25,937 bases of DNA from Chara braunii (GCA_003427395.1 BFEA01000991.1:1-25937), one strand, 5' to 3'; positions 18,978-25,772 are shown, counted from the stretch's first letter. Numbers and translations: made by a program. Notes: a model not told the origin generated them from the sequence alone.

Positions 18978-19822
18978 ACCTCACGCCCAGCGCGACTTCC
19001 TGCTTTCGGAGTGTTGGTGGGCCTGGAAGTGCGAAAAGGGGTGTGCCAAGAATTTCAGGAAAGTGGGGGTGGAGTTCCAGGTCGGAACTGGAATCTCCTG
19101 TGTCAAGTTTCAGGGATAGACGTGCAAGCGTCTCTTTCGGCTCAGAGTTGGGGTGATGGCCGATCTCGCGGCCTGATCCGGGTATGGTGTTCTGGTAGGG
19201 CACTGCGGGCGTCCCAGTGGGAATGCTCGTACCGCTGTCGGCCGACGCAGGTCTCCGAGGCGGAGGAGGGTGAGTTGTGCTCCCAATGTTCCGTTTCGGG
19301 ACGCGTTCGCCGAGTGATCCCTGCCGAACAGTGCCCGTCGTGCTGCTGACACTCTGAGCACGGCGGTCGGGGCCAGAACCGGGCTATGGACTCCCAGGGG
19401 ACGACGAGTAGTTGGTGATATGGGAGGACGACGTAATAGCGAGGGAAACTAGTGGTGATGGCCACGAAGCCTGGGGTTAGAGGGTAATGCTGGCTTCGGC
19501 TATCGGGATAATCCGGGATCAGCGAGTCTCGATTAATGGCCAACTGGAAATTGCCTCTGCACAGTTGCTCATTTCCAGTTCGGCAGGGGTACTCAGGATT
19601 CCGTGAGTCTCGTTGCCGTCTGGCTTGTTGCCGTCTGACTTGTTCCCTTTCCCAATACGCTCGGTATTCCGGATCTCTCAGGCTCTCACGGTCGGTAATC
19701 CAAAAGGGAGTTTCGATCGCCATATCCTATTTAGCGGAATTCGGCGCAGGCATCTTCGACCAGTGGGATCAGGTCGGCTCTTGCATGCGCAGGCATAGGC
19801 TGCAGGTCACCTCTGTGGGCGG
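18977..19822 (-). repeat. 5' LTR (right copy)
   Basis: It is a direct repeat of 6761-7608. Its inner edge touches the PBS. It does not end in the expected CA on the minus strand (…GTGAGGT, then the PBS), so the terminus may be altered. Confidence 0.85.
19142..19723 (-). CDS. 193-codon ORF inside the 5' LTR (unknown function)
   Basis: It is the partner of the ORF at 6928-7509 with the same start (MAIETPFWITD), the same length and the same stop context (RPSPQL). It is also in the same frame as the downstream gag, but three stops lie between. It has a charged Arg/Gln-rich middle and a CSECQQ pair, with no recognised domain. LTR transcripts from this end would have it as the first long ORF. Confidence 0.4.
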   Translation of the reverse strand: MAIETPFWITDRESLRDPEYRAYWEREQVRRQQARRQRDSRNPEYPCRTGNEQLCRGNFQLAINRDSLIPDYPDSRSQHYPLTPGFVAITTSFPRYYVVLPYHQLLVVPWESIARFWPRPPCSECQQHDGHCSAGITRRTRPETEHWEHNSPSSASETCVGRQRYEHSHWDARSALPEHHTRIRPRDRPSPQL

Positions 19823-19868
19823 TACCGGTTCATGGTTTGTTAAGTGGTTCTCCTCCTTGGTCTACTAT

Positions 19869-20018
19869 GTGACAGAGTTGTTTTGGTCTGGAGGGTAATA
19901 CCGGGTCAGGGCTTGATCCGTGGTTCTTTTTGCGCACCTCGTGATAGAGTTGGCTTGGTGGGTAGGGTAATAACCGGGTCAGGGCTTGATCCGTGGTTCC
20001 CTTTCTTTTTGCGCACTT
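19869..20018 (+). repeat. two-copy tandem repeat, 72-78 bp
   Basis: Both units run GTGAyAGAGTTG…GGTAATA(A)CCGGGTCAGGGCTTGATCCGTGGTTC…TTTTTGCGCAC, at 19869-19940 and 19941-20018. A third unit begins with GTGATGG at 20019. It lies just outside the 5' LTR. Confidence 0.8.
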
Positions 20019-20174
20019 GTGATGGATGGCAGTTATCTTTGAATATTCTGGATTGCGTTTCTCGGCCGTGTTTCCGGCTTTAGGTGATTCGATAGGAAGG
20101 ACTTTGACGTTTTTTCTAGAAGTCTCTCTAATAGTACGAGCTATATAAACAAGTAGACCACTGCTTGAATCACC

Positions 20175-20240
20175 GACTTCAAGACCCCTGATGAGTCCTG
20201 GCATGGCGGCCAGGCGAAACCGGTCGCCGTACGGAGTTTG
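20175..20240 (+). ncRNA. candidate hammerhead ribozyme (type I-like core)
   Basis: CUGAUGA at 20188-20194 is followed by G, one U, stem II CCUGG/CCAGG (20197-20201 with 20210-20214) and C-GAAA-C (20215-20220). A GUC triplet lies at 20223-20225, after the very short CCGG stem III. The conserved core and a 5-bp stem II are exact. Stem I is doubtful: only one pair forms next to the cleavage site. It may be a decayed or dimer-dependent form like those in Penelope-like elements. Confidence 0.45.
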
Positions 20241-20269
20241 GCAAGCTGTTTTCGTCACATTGTTTTTCT

Positions 20270-20490
20270 AAACAGCAAGTAGCTTTCGGGTTTTTGCTAC
20301 ATGTGACATAAACGTACTTCCCTCTAATTCTAAATTATTACTTTATATTCTTTTTATACTTGGGCCCAGGTCACACTGGTAGTCTTGTTAGCTTCTTTTT
20401 TCGGGGGTGAAATCACCTTTTCAGTTTGAAATGGGCAAGAAAAAAGACAAAGTGGCGCCCATGTCATTGACAATGTTGTGTTTGAGTTTC
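20270..20490. other. gene-free stretch
   Basis: AT-rich sequence with no coding signal. A small hairpin, GTAGC…GCTAC, lies at about 20279-20300. Confidence 0.4.
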
Positions 20491-20497
20491 AAAATGT

Positions 20498-20638
20498 GCA
20501 AGTTTGTCCTTCGGGACATCCGTTAAAATTGGAACGATACAGAGAGAGAAGATGAGCATGGCCCCTGCGCAAGGATGACATGCGTAAATCGAGATATTAA
20601 AAAAAAAAGAAAAAGAAAAAAAAAAAGCGCAAGTTTGT
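20498..20638 (+). mobile_element. U6 retrocopy insertion 2, with TSD
   Basis: GCAAGTTTGT at 20498-20507 is repeated exactly at 20629-20638. Between them lie full-length-5' U6 sequence and an A-rich tail (20599-20626). U6 base 1 overlaps the last bases of the left TSD. Confidence 0.85.
20506..20598 (+). pseudogene. U6 snRNA retropseudogene 2
   Basis: It reads GTCCTTCGGGACATCC, AAAATTGGAACGATACAGAG, AGCATGGCCCCTGCGCAAGG, ATGACATGCGTAAATCGAGA, then the tail. It has an AGAG insertion and a T/G change in the ACAGAGA-AGATTAGC region, which in working U6 pairs with the 5' splice site and U4. It cannot be a normal U6. It shares CGTTAAAA and the shortened 5' loop with the other two copies. Confidence 0.9.
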
Positions 20639-20709
20639 TTAGCGGGGGGATGAAAGTTGAAGCTGCGGCCGGCCCATCTTTTGAAGTGGCGCGAATGCAG
20701 ATTTAACGG

Positions 20710-20752
20710 CAGCGGCTTTTTTTTTTTTTTTTTTTTGGGGAAACAGCGGCTC
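20710..20752 (-). mobile_element. minimal poly(A) insertion with TSD
   Basis: CAGCGGCT occurs at 20710-20717 and 20745-20752. Between them lies essentially only T20+ followed by GGGGAAA; read on the minus strand this is TTTCCCC then poly(A). It looks like an extremely 5'-truncated retrocopy. Confidence 0.5.
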
Positions 20753-21070
20753 TTTTTGCCCTCAGCTTTTTCGAGAAGAACTGCTAATATTCCAAACGCT
20801 GGGTGTGAGTCCGTGTGACCCAGGAGCCCGTTGCCCCTTTCGTCTTTTTTTTGGGGGGGCAGGGGTAGGGGGGGAGGGAACTAGGGCGCAGTTCACAGTT
20901 TCAGTTTGGAAATGCTACTCAGTCACGATTTGGTGAATGTTGTGGCAAAGCGAGGACAATTGTGAATGTATGCAACCTAGCTTCAGGGTCCGGTGGGGAC
21001 GTGCTGTATTCGAGGGACGCCTGCAGTGGATTTTAAGCTGAAATCGGACTGCACCCTTGTCAGCCCCCTT
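20753..21070. other. gene-free stretch
   Basis: No conserved frame or RNA gene was recognised. It contains a T8-G7 run (20847-20861) and G-rich tracts. Confidence 0.4.
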
Positions 21071-21079
21071 TTAGTAGTT

Positions 21080-21181
21080 TTCCACTCTTATTCTTACACC
21101 TAAGGGGATGCCCCTGATAATCCTAATAGGAGTTTTTTCTCCCCTTATTCGTACACCTCAGCCCGGCCCCTGATGATGGCC
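21080..21181 (+). repeat. 57-bp tandem duplication leading into a hammerhead
   Basis: CTTATTC(T/G)TACACCT followed by a CCCCTGATRAT block occurs at about 21087-21119 and again at 21144-21177. The first unit has CTGATAA, a mutated form of the CUGAUGA box of the second. Confidence 0.6.
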
Positions 21182-21235
21182 TGTAGTACCCCAGTACACT
21201 GGCAGAACGGCCGAAACACGTGTAGGGTGGCCGTT
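21161..21235 (+). ncRNA. candidate hammerhead ribozyme (type I, Penelope-like style)
   Basis: Stem I strand CCC (21167-21169) and CUGAUGA (21170-21176) come first. After one extra U follows stem II GGCC (21178-21181) with GGCC (21209-21212), enclosing a further GUAC…GUAC hairpin. Then come GAAA (21213-21216), stem III CAC/GUG, cleavage triplet GUA, and GGG (21225-21227) to close stem I. All core bases are present. The extra U before stem II and the tiny stem III loop are the weak points. The GAAACACGUGUAGGG end resembles Penelope-associated hammerheads. Confidence 0.6.
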
Positions 21236-21300
21236 GTGCCTATTTTTCTTGTTTCTTTTCAGCTTTCAGGGTTTATCTAACGAGCTGATTTGCTTGGGGT

Positions 21301-21515
21301 CTCTTCTTCTTCTTCTTCTTCTTCTTCTTCTTCTTCTTCCTCCGCCTCCTCCTCCTCTTCTTCTAATTCTCTTCTTCTTCTTCTTCTTCTTCTTCTTCTT
21401 CTTCTTCTTCTTCTTCTTGGTCTTCTTCTTCCTCTTCTTGGTCTTCTTCTTCTTCTTCTTCTTCTTCTTCTTCTTCTTCTTCCTCCTCCTCTTCCTCCTC
21501 TTCTTCTTCTTGTTG
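21301..21515. repeat. TTC/GAA trinucleotide tract
   Basis: More than 200 bp of (CTT)n with CTC and TGG interruptions. Frames across it are low-complexity artefacts. Confidence 0.95.
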
Positions 21516-21586
21516 TTCCTAGTTGTAATCTGGAAGGCTCTGATTGGCAGTGAGTGCTGCAGTGTGTGCAATTGGGTTGTTTGCTG

Positions 21587-21640
21587 TGTGAATGTCTCCA
21601 GTGGACTTTTAGGGACTCAACAGGAGGTCGAACCCCGACA
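21587..21640 (-). repeat. decayed hammerhead related to 25699-25748
   Basis: On the plus strand GGGACTCAACAGGAGGTCGA aligns with CCGACTCATCAGGAGGCTGA of the intact copy. On the minus strand the boxes are CUGUUGA (for CUGAUGA) and GAGAC (for GAAAC). Stem I GGGG/CCUC and a GUC before it are kept. Two core changes predict no activity. Confidence 0.5.
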
Positions 21641-21835
21641 CTGCCGACAGTCTGCCCTGGATGCAATTGACTGATAGATAAGGACTCACCACATCGCCCA
21701 CGGAGTTAGTGATACTTCGAGAGGGAAAACTCGCGGCCTTTACTCACACCAACCCGGCTGACTGTTTTTTCCTTTTTCTTTTCTTTTTCCTTTTTTTGTG
21801 TACGTGCGTGCGTGTGTGCGTGTCTGTGTGTGTGC

Positions 21836-21859
21836 GGGGGGGGGGGGGGGGGGGGGGGG
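21836..21859. repeat. poly-G run
   Basis: 24 consecutive G after a GT-rich stretch. Confidence 0.9.
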
Positions 21860-21951
21860 AGAAGGGGGGAGAGAATGGGGCGCAGGGATCCGAACGAGGT
21901 GCCGCAGACAGGAGGATGGAAAGTTGGAAACGGTTAGAAAGTGAAGTGCAT

Positions 21952-22083
21952 GGCCTCACTGCACTGCAGCAGTGCAGCTTACCAAATGTTCAAAATGAGA
22001 ATGAATCTTCCGCTAAAACATGCAAATGAACACCGCCATAATTTTTGTCCTTTGTACATTTGGTGAGTGGTGCGCCAAGGCCC
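21952..22083. mobile_element. 132-bp foldback element C
   Basis: It begins GGCCTCACTGCACTGCAGC and ends GTGAGTGGTGCGCCAAGGCCC. Internal blocks CAAAATGAGAATGAATC and CCGCTAAAACATG match element B almost base for base. It has the same length class as elements A and D. Confidence 0.65.
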
Positions 22084-22212
22084 ACAGAGGACGAGGACGA
22101 AGACGAAGACGAGAATTTCAAATCAAATTGCAACGGAACAAAACGAGGGAAAGGGAAAGATTGCAGAGCCGCTTGACAATGTGGCAATCAATCGCGCAGA
22201 CCTCTCTGGGTG

Positions 22213-22252
22213 TTTGCAGCCTTTGCAGCCTTTGCAGCCTTTGTAGCCTTTT
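22213..22252 (+). repeat. 9-bp tandem repeat
   Basis: TTTGCAGCC repeated four times, the last with one change. Confidence 0.85.
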
Positions 22253-22263
22253 TGGTGCACTGA

Positions 22264-22448
22264 GGGGCGAGGTCCCACTAGAAACTCGGAGTGGATTGGA
22301 CGCCTGAATCTTGCCGCGTTTGAGGACAAGTGCAGAAAATCGAGATTGAACTCCTTTTCTGCATCTCTGCCTAAAACACGCCCAGATTCGGGATCTTAAT
22401 CTAATCCCCGTTGCTACTGGGACCATGCTCTAGTGGGACCCTGCTCCA
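22264..22448 (+). repeat. hairpin repeat family, copy F
   Basis: It starts GGGCGAGGTCCCACTAGA and ends AGTGGGACCCTGCTCC, a possible outer inverted repeat. Inside, arms at 22303-22339 and 22355-22392 form an imperfect hairpin of about 37 bp (CTGAATCT with AGATTCGG; TGCAGAAAA with TTTTCTGCA). The 3' arm and tail match the copy at 3463-3565. The function is unknown. Confidence 0.6.
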
Positions 22449-22486
22449 GGACTCCGTGAGGAGTAGGTGAGTAGGTGAGTAGTTGC

Positions 22487-22656
22487 CGCTACAGTAGGGT
22501 TTTTTTTTTTTTTTTTTTTTTTTCCCTTTTACATTTGGACCATTTCTCGATTTATGCGTGTCATCCTCGCCATCCTTTCGCAGGGGCCATTTGCTAATTA
22601 CCCTTCTCTGTATCGTTCCAATTTTAACGGATGTCCCGAAGGACGCGCTACAGTAG
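22487..22656 (-). mobile_element. U6 retrocopy insertion 3, with TSD
   Basis: CGCTACAGTAG at 22487-22497 is repeated exactly at 22646-22656. The minus strand between them is U6 from its first base, then a short spacer and a 24-A tail (22500-22523 as T). Confidence 0.85.
22533..22644 (-). pseudogene. U6 snRNA retropseudogene 3
   Basis: It has GTCCTTCGGGACATCC, AAAATTGGAACGATACAGAG and ATGACACGCATAAATCGAGA, and it alone reaches the true 3' end (AATGGTCCAAATG). Small insertions (a GGTA near the AGATTAGC box and a partial duplication GGATGGCGA) interrupt the middle. It shares CGTTAAAA and the shortened 5' loop. Confidence 0.9.
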
Positions 22657-22719
22657 TTAGCTCTTCCTCTTTGGTTGTTTTTGGCGTCTGGTTTCACACC
22701 TGTGATCGTTTCTTGCCCG

Positions 22720-22860
22720 GGGGCCAAGTCCCACTCGCAGCGCTGAGTTTCCTCAACGCCTGAATCTGGACGAGATTGTGGAGATGTGCAGTTGACGAAA
22801 CTCAAGGCTACTTCTGCACAGCTCCACAAACACGTCCACATTCAGGCGTTGGGGCAACTC
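22720..22860 (+). repeat. hairpin repeat family, copy G, with long near-perfect arms
   Basis: It starts GGGCCAAGTCCCACT. Arms of 47 nt each (22745-22791 and 22814-22860) pair at 41 of 47 positions around a 22-nt loop. The arms contain CAACGCCTGAAT and its complement ATTCAGGCGTTG. Evenly spread single mismatches and a small loop give the shape of a plant small-RNA precursor. It has the same lead sequence type as copies F and H. Confidence 0.65.
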
Positions 22861-22958
22861 AACTCTGCCCGTGTACTATTGTACTGCTGTGAGGGGCGCC
22901 TGACTCGTTTTCCGGCTTGTATAATGGAATTGGGCCAATTGGCCCCCACGGTGCGCCG

Positions 22959-23057
22959 GGGGCTAGGTCCCACATACACGAATTAAGCCATATTCACCGT
23001 AGATAGCAGAGATCAACGGCCAGAATCTCTTAATGCGTGCAAGTGGGACCTGGCCCC
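22959..23057. repeat. 99-bp foldback repeat E
   Basis: GGGGCTAGGTCCCACATACA, followed by CGAATTAAG, is inverted at the right end, where the minus strand reads GGGGCCAGGTCCCACTTGCA, followed by CGCATTAAG. The GGTCCCAC start links it to the hairpin family F/G/H. Confidence 0.65.
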
Positions 23058-23475
23058 GGGTACGGTATGTTCTGGGCCCACGTGCCCAGATCATGCCGGG
23101 GACGGTCGCCCTTTTGGGGGAGGAGGGGGGGGGTGGAAGGAAAAAAAAAACAAGAGCACAAACGACAAAAAGGGCAAAAAAAGGATTCGAGAACAAACGA
23201 AAGGAGTTGTGTTGCGTAGGCAACCAGCCAAATAAGCAAGCTTGTGGTTTATATTTAAGAAAAAAAAAAAAAAGAAACGTACAGTAAAGCAGGAAACCAA
23301 ACTGACAGAGACGGAGATGTGTAGAGCCAGTTGGAAAAAAAAAAAAAAAAAAAAAAAAAGAAGGCGATAGTACCATCATACCAGGCAGTTGTCGTTCGGG
23401 CGTACTGGCACGTGGAATGATGCAGGGCTGGAGGAGTGTGATTGGTTTGTGTAGGGGCGTGGGACTCGACACAAA

Positions 23476-23606
23476 GGGCCTCGCTCCACTACTCTACACA
23501 CATGCACAAAAGACAAAAATGTGGCCATGTATCTTTGAATCTTTCCATGTTCCAGCAGAGGACTTGGTCTCATTTTGCACATTTGGAGAGAAGTGAAGCG
23601 AGGCCC
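23476..23606. mobile_element. 131-bp foldback element D
   Basis: It begins GGGCCTCGCTCCACTACTC. The reverse complement of its right end is GGGCCTCGCTTCACTTCTC, and similarity extends to about 38 bp (ATGCACAAAAGAC versus ATGTGCAAAATGAG). It has no coding capacity. It is the best reference copy of the A-D family. Confidence 0.75.
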
Positions 23607-23617
23607 AGATGCGTGCG

Positions 23618-23620
<3 letters not shown>

Positions 23621-23660
<40 letters not shown>
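23621..23660. repeat. GA microsatellite
   Basis: About 20 GA units, 15 bp beyond foldback element D. Confidence 0.95.
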
Positions 23661-23661
<1 letters not shown>

Positions 23662-23765
23662 GGTTGTGGAGGAGGGGTGAACGGAAGGGCGAGCGCATTC
23701 TTCCGAGCACTATGGTCGCTGTTCCTGACCGGAGACACGGTTCAAGTGGCAAATGAGAAGGGGGA

Positions 23766-23770
<5 letters not shown>

Positions 23771-23826
<56 letters not shown>
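23771..23826. repeat. GA microsatellite
   Basis: 28 uninterrupted GA units. Confidence 0.95.
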
Positions 23827-23830
<4 letters not shown>

Positions 23831-23899
23831 TGCTTGTAGGTGCAGTGATGGTGTGAATCATACGTCACGAGGACTGCTGTACACGTAAATTCATGGACG

Positions 23900-24600
23900 T
23901 GTTTGTTTGTGGATAAAGTGACCCATGATACCTTTGACAACGAGCAAGTGTATGATGCCCTTTTGGATGCTCATCGTTGTCCCTCCGCCCCCCCTGCCTC
24001 CCCCTCCCTCTCTTTCTCTCTCTTTCTCTCCCTCCTGTGTGTTGTCTCGCTCTGACTGCTTATGTGATTCGTCCATAAGTAGGGAAATTGGCCAAATTGG
24101 GACGTTCGTTACTCTGTGTTAACATTGATTGAAGTTCATCGAACTTTATAACAATCATTCACATTTCCAAGACTGACCTGAGAGCACTCGGTTGCCAGCA
24201 ACCCGGCTATGGTACATCCAAAGTGAAGGCTTAGACACTCTGCACAGTATTTGGTCTCCGCTTCCCATTGTGCGGCAGAGGATATGGAGGTGCTGGAGGA
24301 GGTGGACGAGCCCAGTCTACGTCCTGGACTGTCGGCAGACATTTTCACTGGTGGCCCTTGGCAGCAGTCGCAGCAGCAGAGCGGCTTCCCTCTTCCTTTT
24401 CGATTCCCCATCTGTCCACAGTGTCTCTGCCCATTGGCTTGGGAAGCAGACCCCCTTCCTCCCATCTTCAGTTCCTGCTGTGTATGTATGTCTTCCTCCC
24501 CTTTGCCAGAGCAAACCAGTTATCAGCAGTGGACCAAGCCTCGCCCCTCCACATCTCCCTATGTCTGTCAGTGTGCCAGGGCAAAAATCAAAGCAGCAGA
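23900..24600. other. gene-free stretch
   Basis: Open plus-strand frames start near 24192-24268 and run into the pyrimidine tract. They show no domain and their composition follows the low-complexity DNA. I see no supported gene. Confidence 0.4.
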
Positions 24601-24605
24601 CGAAC

Positions 24606-24890
24606 TATCCCTCTCCCCGCCCCTCTCCCCTCCTCTCCCCTCCCTCTCACCTCCCTCTCCCATCCCTCTCACCTCCCTCTCCCATCCCTCTCACCTCCCT
24701 CTCCCATCCCTCTCTCCTCCTCCTCCTCTCCTCCCTCTTCCCTCCCTCTTCCCTCGCTGTCTCCTCGCTGTCCCGTCTCTCTCACCTCGCTCTTCCCCTG
24801 GTCCCCTCTCGCTCTCCCCTCACTCTCCCCTCTCTCTCTCCTCCCACTCCTCTCCCTCTACCCCCTCTCTCTCCTCCCTCTCCCCTCTCA
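24606..24890. repeat. polypyrimidine minisatellite
   Basis: About 285 bp of nearly pure C and T on the plus strand. A 22-bp unit beginning CCCTCTCACCTC is repeated three times exactly (24642-24663, 24664-24685, 24686-24707) and then degenerates. Confidence 0.95.
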
Positions 24891-25230
24891 GAAGATGCTG
24901 ACATGAGTAACACAAAACCAAGTGAAAACGTAATTTTTTTTGTGTGGCTTTCCATGATTACCTTCATTGGGCATGTATCTTGCGAGGGAAGTGGGGGAGA
25001 TAGCGTTGTGCAGGGAAAGAGAGGTGTTGAGGTTGTGCGCGCAGCTTGTTTCCGTCGACATTTGTGCATCATCTTATTCACAGGGGAGAAAAATCATCGT
25101 CCTTTCTCGTGCGCAGGCAAGGAGGGGCATTGAGGTTACGCGAAGGCCGGCGATGAGCTCATTATCGCTTACTGGGAGTGGGGAGAGGGGTGAGGCTATT
25201 CACAGACCCTCCTCCAGTCCTTTTGCATTT
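24891..25230. other. gene-free stretch
   Basis: Nothing recognisable on either strand. Confidence 0.4.
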
Positions 25231-25234
25231 TCCC

Positions 25235-25410
25235 TTCACCATACACTCACCCGAAATAAACCTCTTTAAATATGCTTTACCGAAATATAACCTTGTTTAA
25301 ACTTTAAATACACACCTAAAAAATACCCTCTTCAAGTACACTTACCTAAAAGAATCCTCTTGAAATATGCGTACCCAAAATAACCCTTTTTTTTTAATGC
25401 TTGCCTAGGC
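25235..25410 (+). repeat. degenerate tandem repeat of about 30 bp
   Basis: Five loosely conserved units of the form CCTCTTnAAnTAnnCTTACCnAAAATAA follow one another. Each ends in an A-rich block. Confidence 0.55.
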
Positions 25411-25611
25411 TACCAGCTGGGCCGTCCGGGTCAGCTTGTTTTCCCAGGTAGCCCGGCCGTGCAAGGACCACGGAAGGTCCCAGCAAAAAAAAATAAATCC
25501 AAAGAGTCCGAAAACAAACTATGTTATGCAGAAAAATAAACTGAACAACTTTTGCCTCAGGGTCACATCGAAATTCTGCACCAAATTTCAAATGAAAAAT
25601 AAAACCAAATT

Positions 25612-25748
25612 TATATATTGTCAAACAGAGCTGCCCGGTAAACCGTCGGCAGAAAGGGAGAAGAGGACAACAACAAATGAGGGAGGGGCTGTGACAAACT
25701 GTTTCGTCGGAGTTTCACCGACTCATCAGGAGGCTGAACCCTCAACAG
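25612..25748 (-). mobile_element. retrozyme-like repeat carrying a hammerhead
   Basis: Homologous to 1696-1798 over about 115 bp. It is non-coding and ends with the type III hammerhead. Plant retrozymes carry such ribozymes in their LTRs. Only one such repeat is visible here, so a full retrozyme (two LTRs, PBS, polypurine tract) is not shown. Confidence 0.5.
25699..25748 (-). ncRNA. hammerhead ribozyme, type III, complete core
   Basis: Read on the minus strand: stem III strand CUG and the cleavage triplet GUU; stem I GAGG-GUUCAG-CCUC (25730-25743); CUGAUGA (25723-25729); stem II GUCGG-UGAAACU-CCGAC (25706-25722); GAAA (25702-25705); and CAG closing stem III (25699-25701). Every conserved core base is present. 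Stem III is short (3 bp plus the A-U pair), as in plant retrozymes, where cleavage works best in dimers. The RNA would cut itself after the GUU. Confidence 0.75.
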
Positions 25749-25772
25749 AAGTATAATATAATATATATCATA

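Larger units (their letters stand above)
6761..19822 (-). mobile_element. degenerate Ty3/gypsy LTR retrotransposon
   Basis: About 847-bp direct repeats (6761-7608 and 18977-19822, roughly 95% alike by eye) bracket, on the minus strand, a PBS, gag with a CCHC knuckle, aspartic protease, RT, RNase H and integrase, in that gypsy order. An additional acidic ORF follows. Without the hAT-like insert it would be about 11.5 kb, large for a gypsy element, partly because about 3.6 kb lies between integrase and the 3' LTR. No clear polypurine tract precedes the 3' LTR and no flanking TSD was recognised, so the two LTRs may come from recombined elements. Confidence 0.85.

Noticed and set aside
21611-21640. 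GGGGTTCGACC on the minus strand as a tRNA B box
   Set aside because: The alignment to the hammerhead at 25699-25748 explains these bases better as stem I and its loop.
21234-21674. ORFs across the TTC tract encoding poly-Phe, poly-Leu, poly-Ser, poly-Lys or poly-Arg
   Set aside because: A trinucleotide repeat has no stops in any frame, so length is not evidence of coding.
22964-22976. GGTCCCACATACA resembling the plant snRNA upstream element (RTCCCACATCG)
   Set aside because: No TATA box or snRNA start lies at the required distance, and the bases are part of an inverted repeat. A chance likeness is more likely.
24192-25133. 313-codon plus-strand ORF and two companions
   Set aside because: Length comes from the polypyrimidine minisatellite, which is open in several frames. 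The non-repeat parts show no family.
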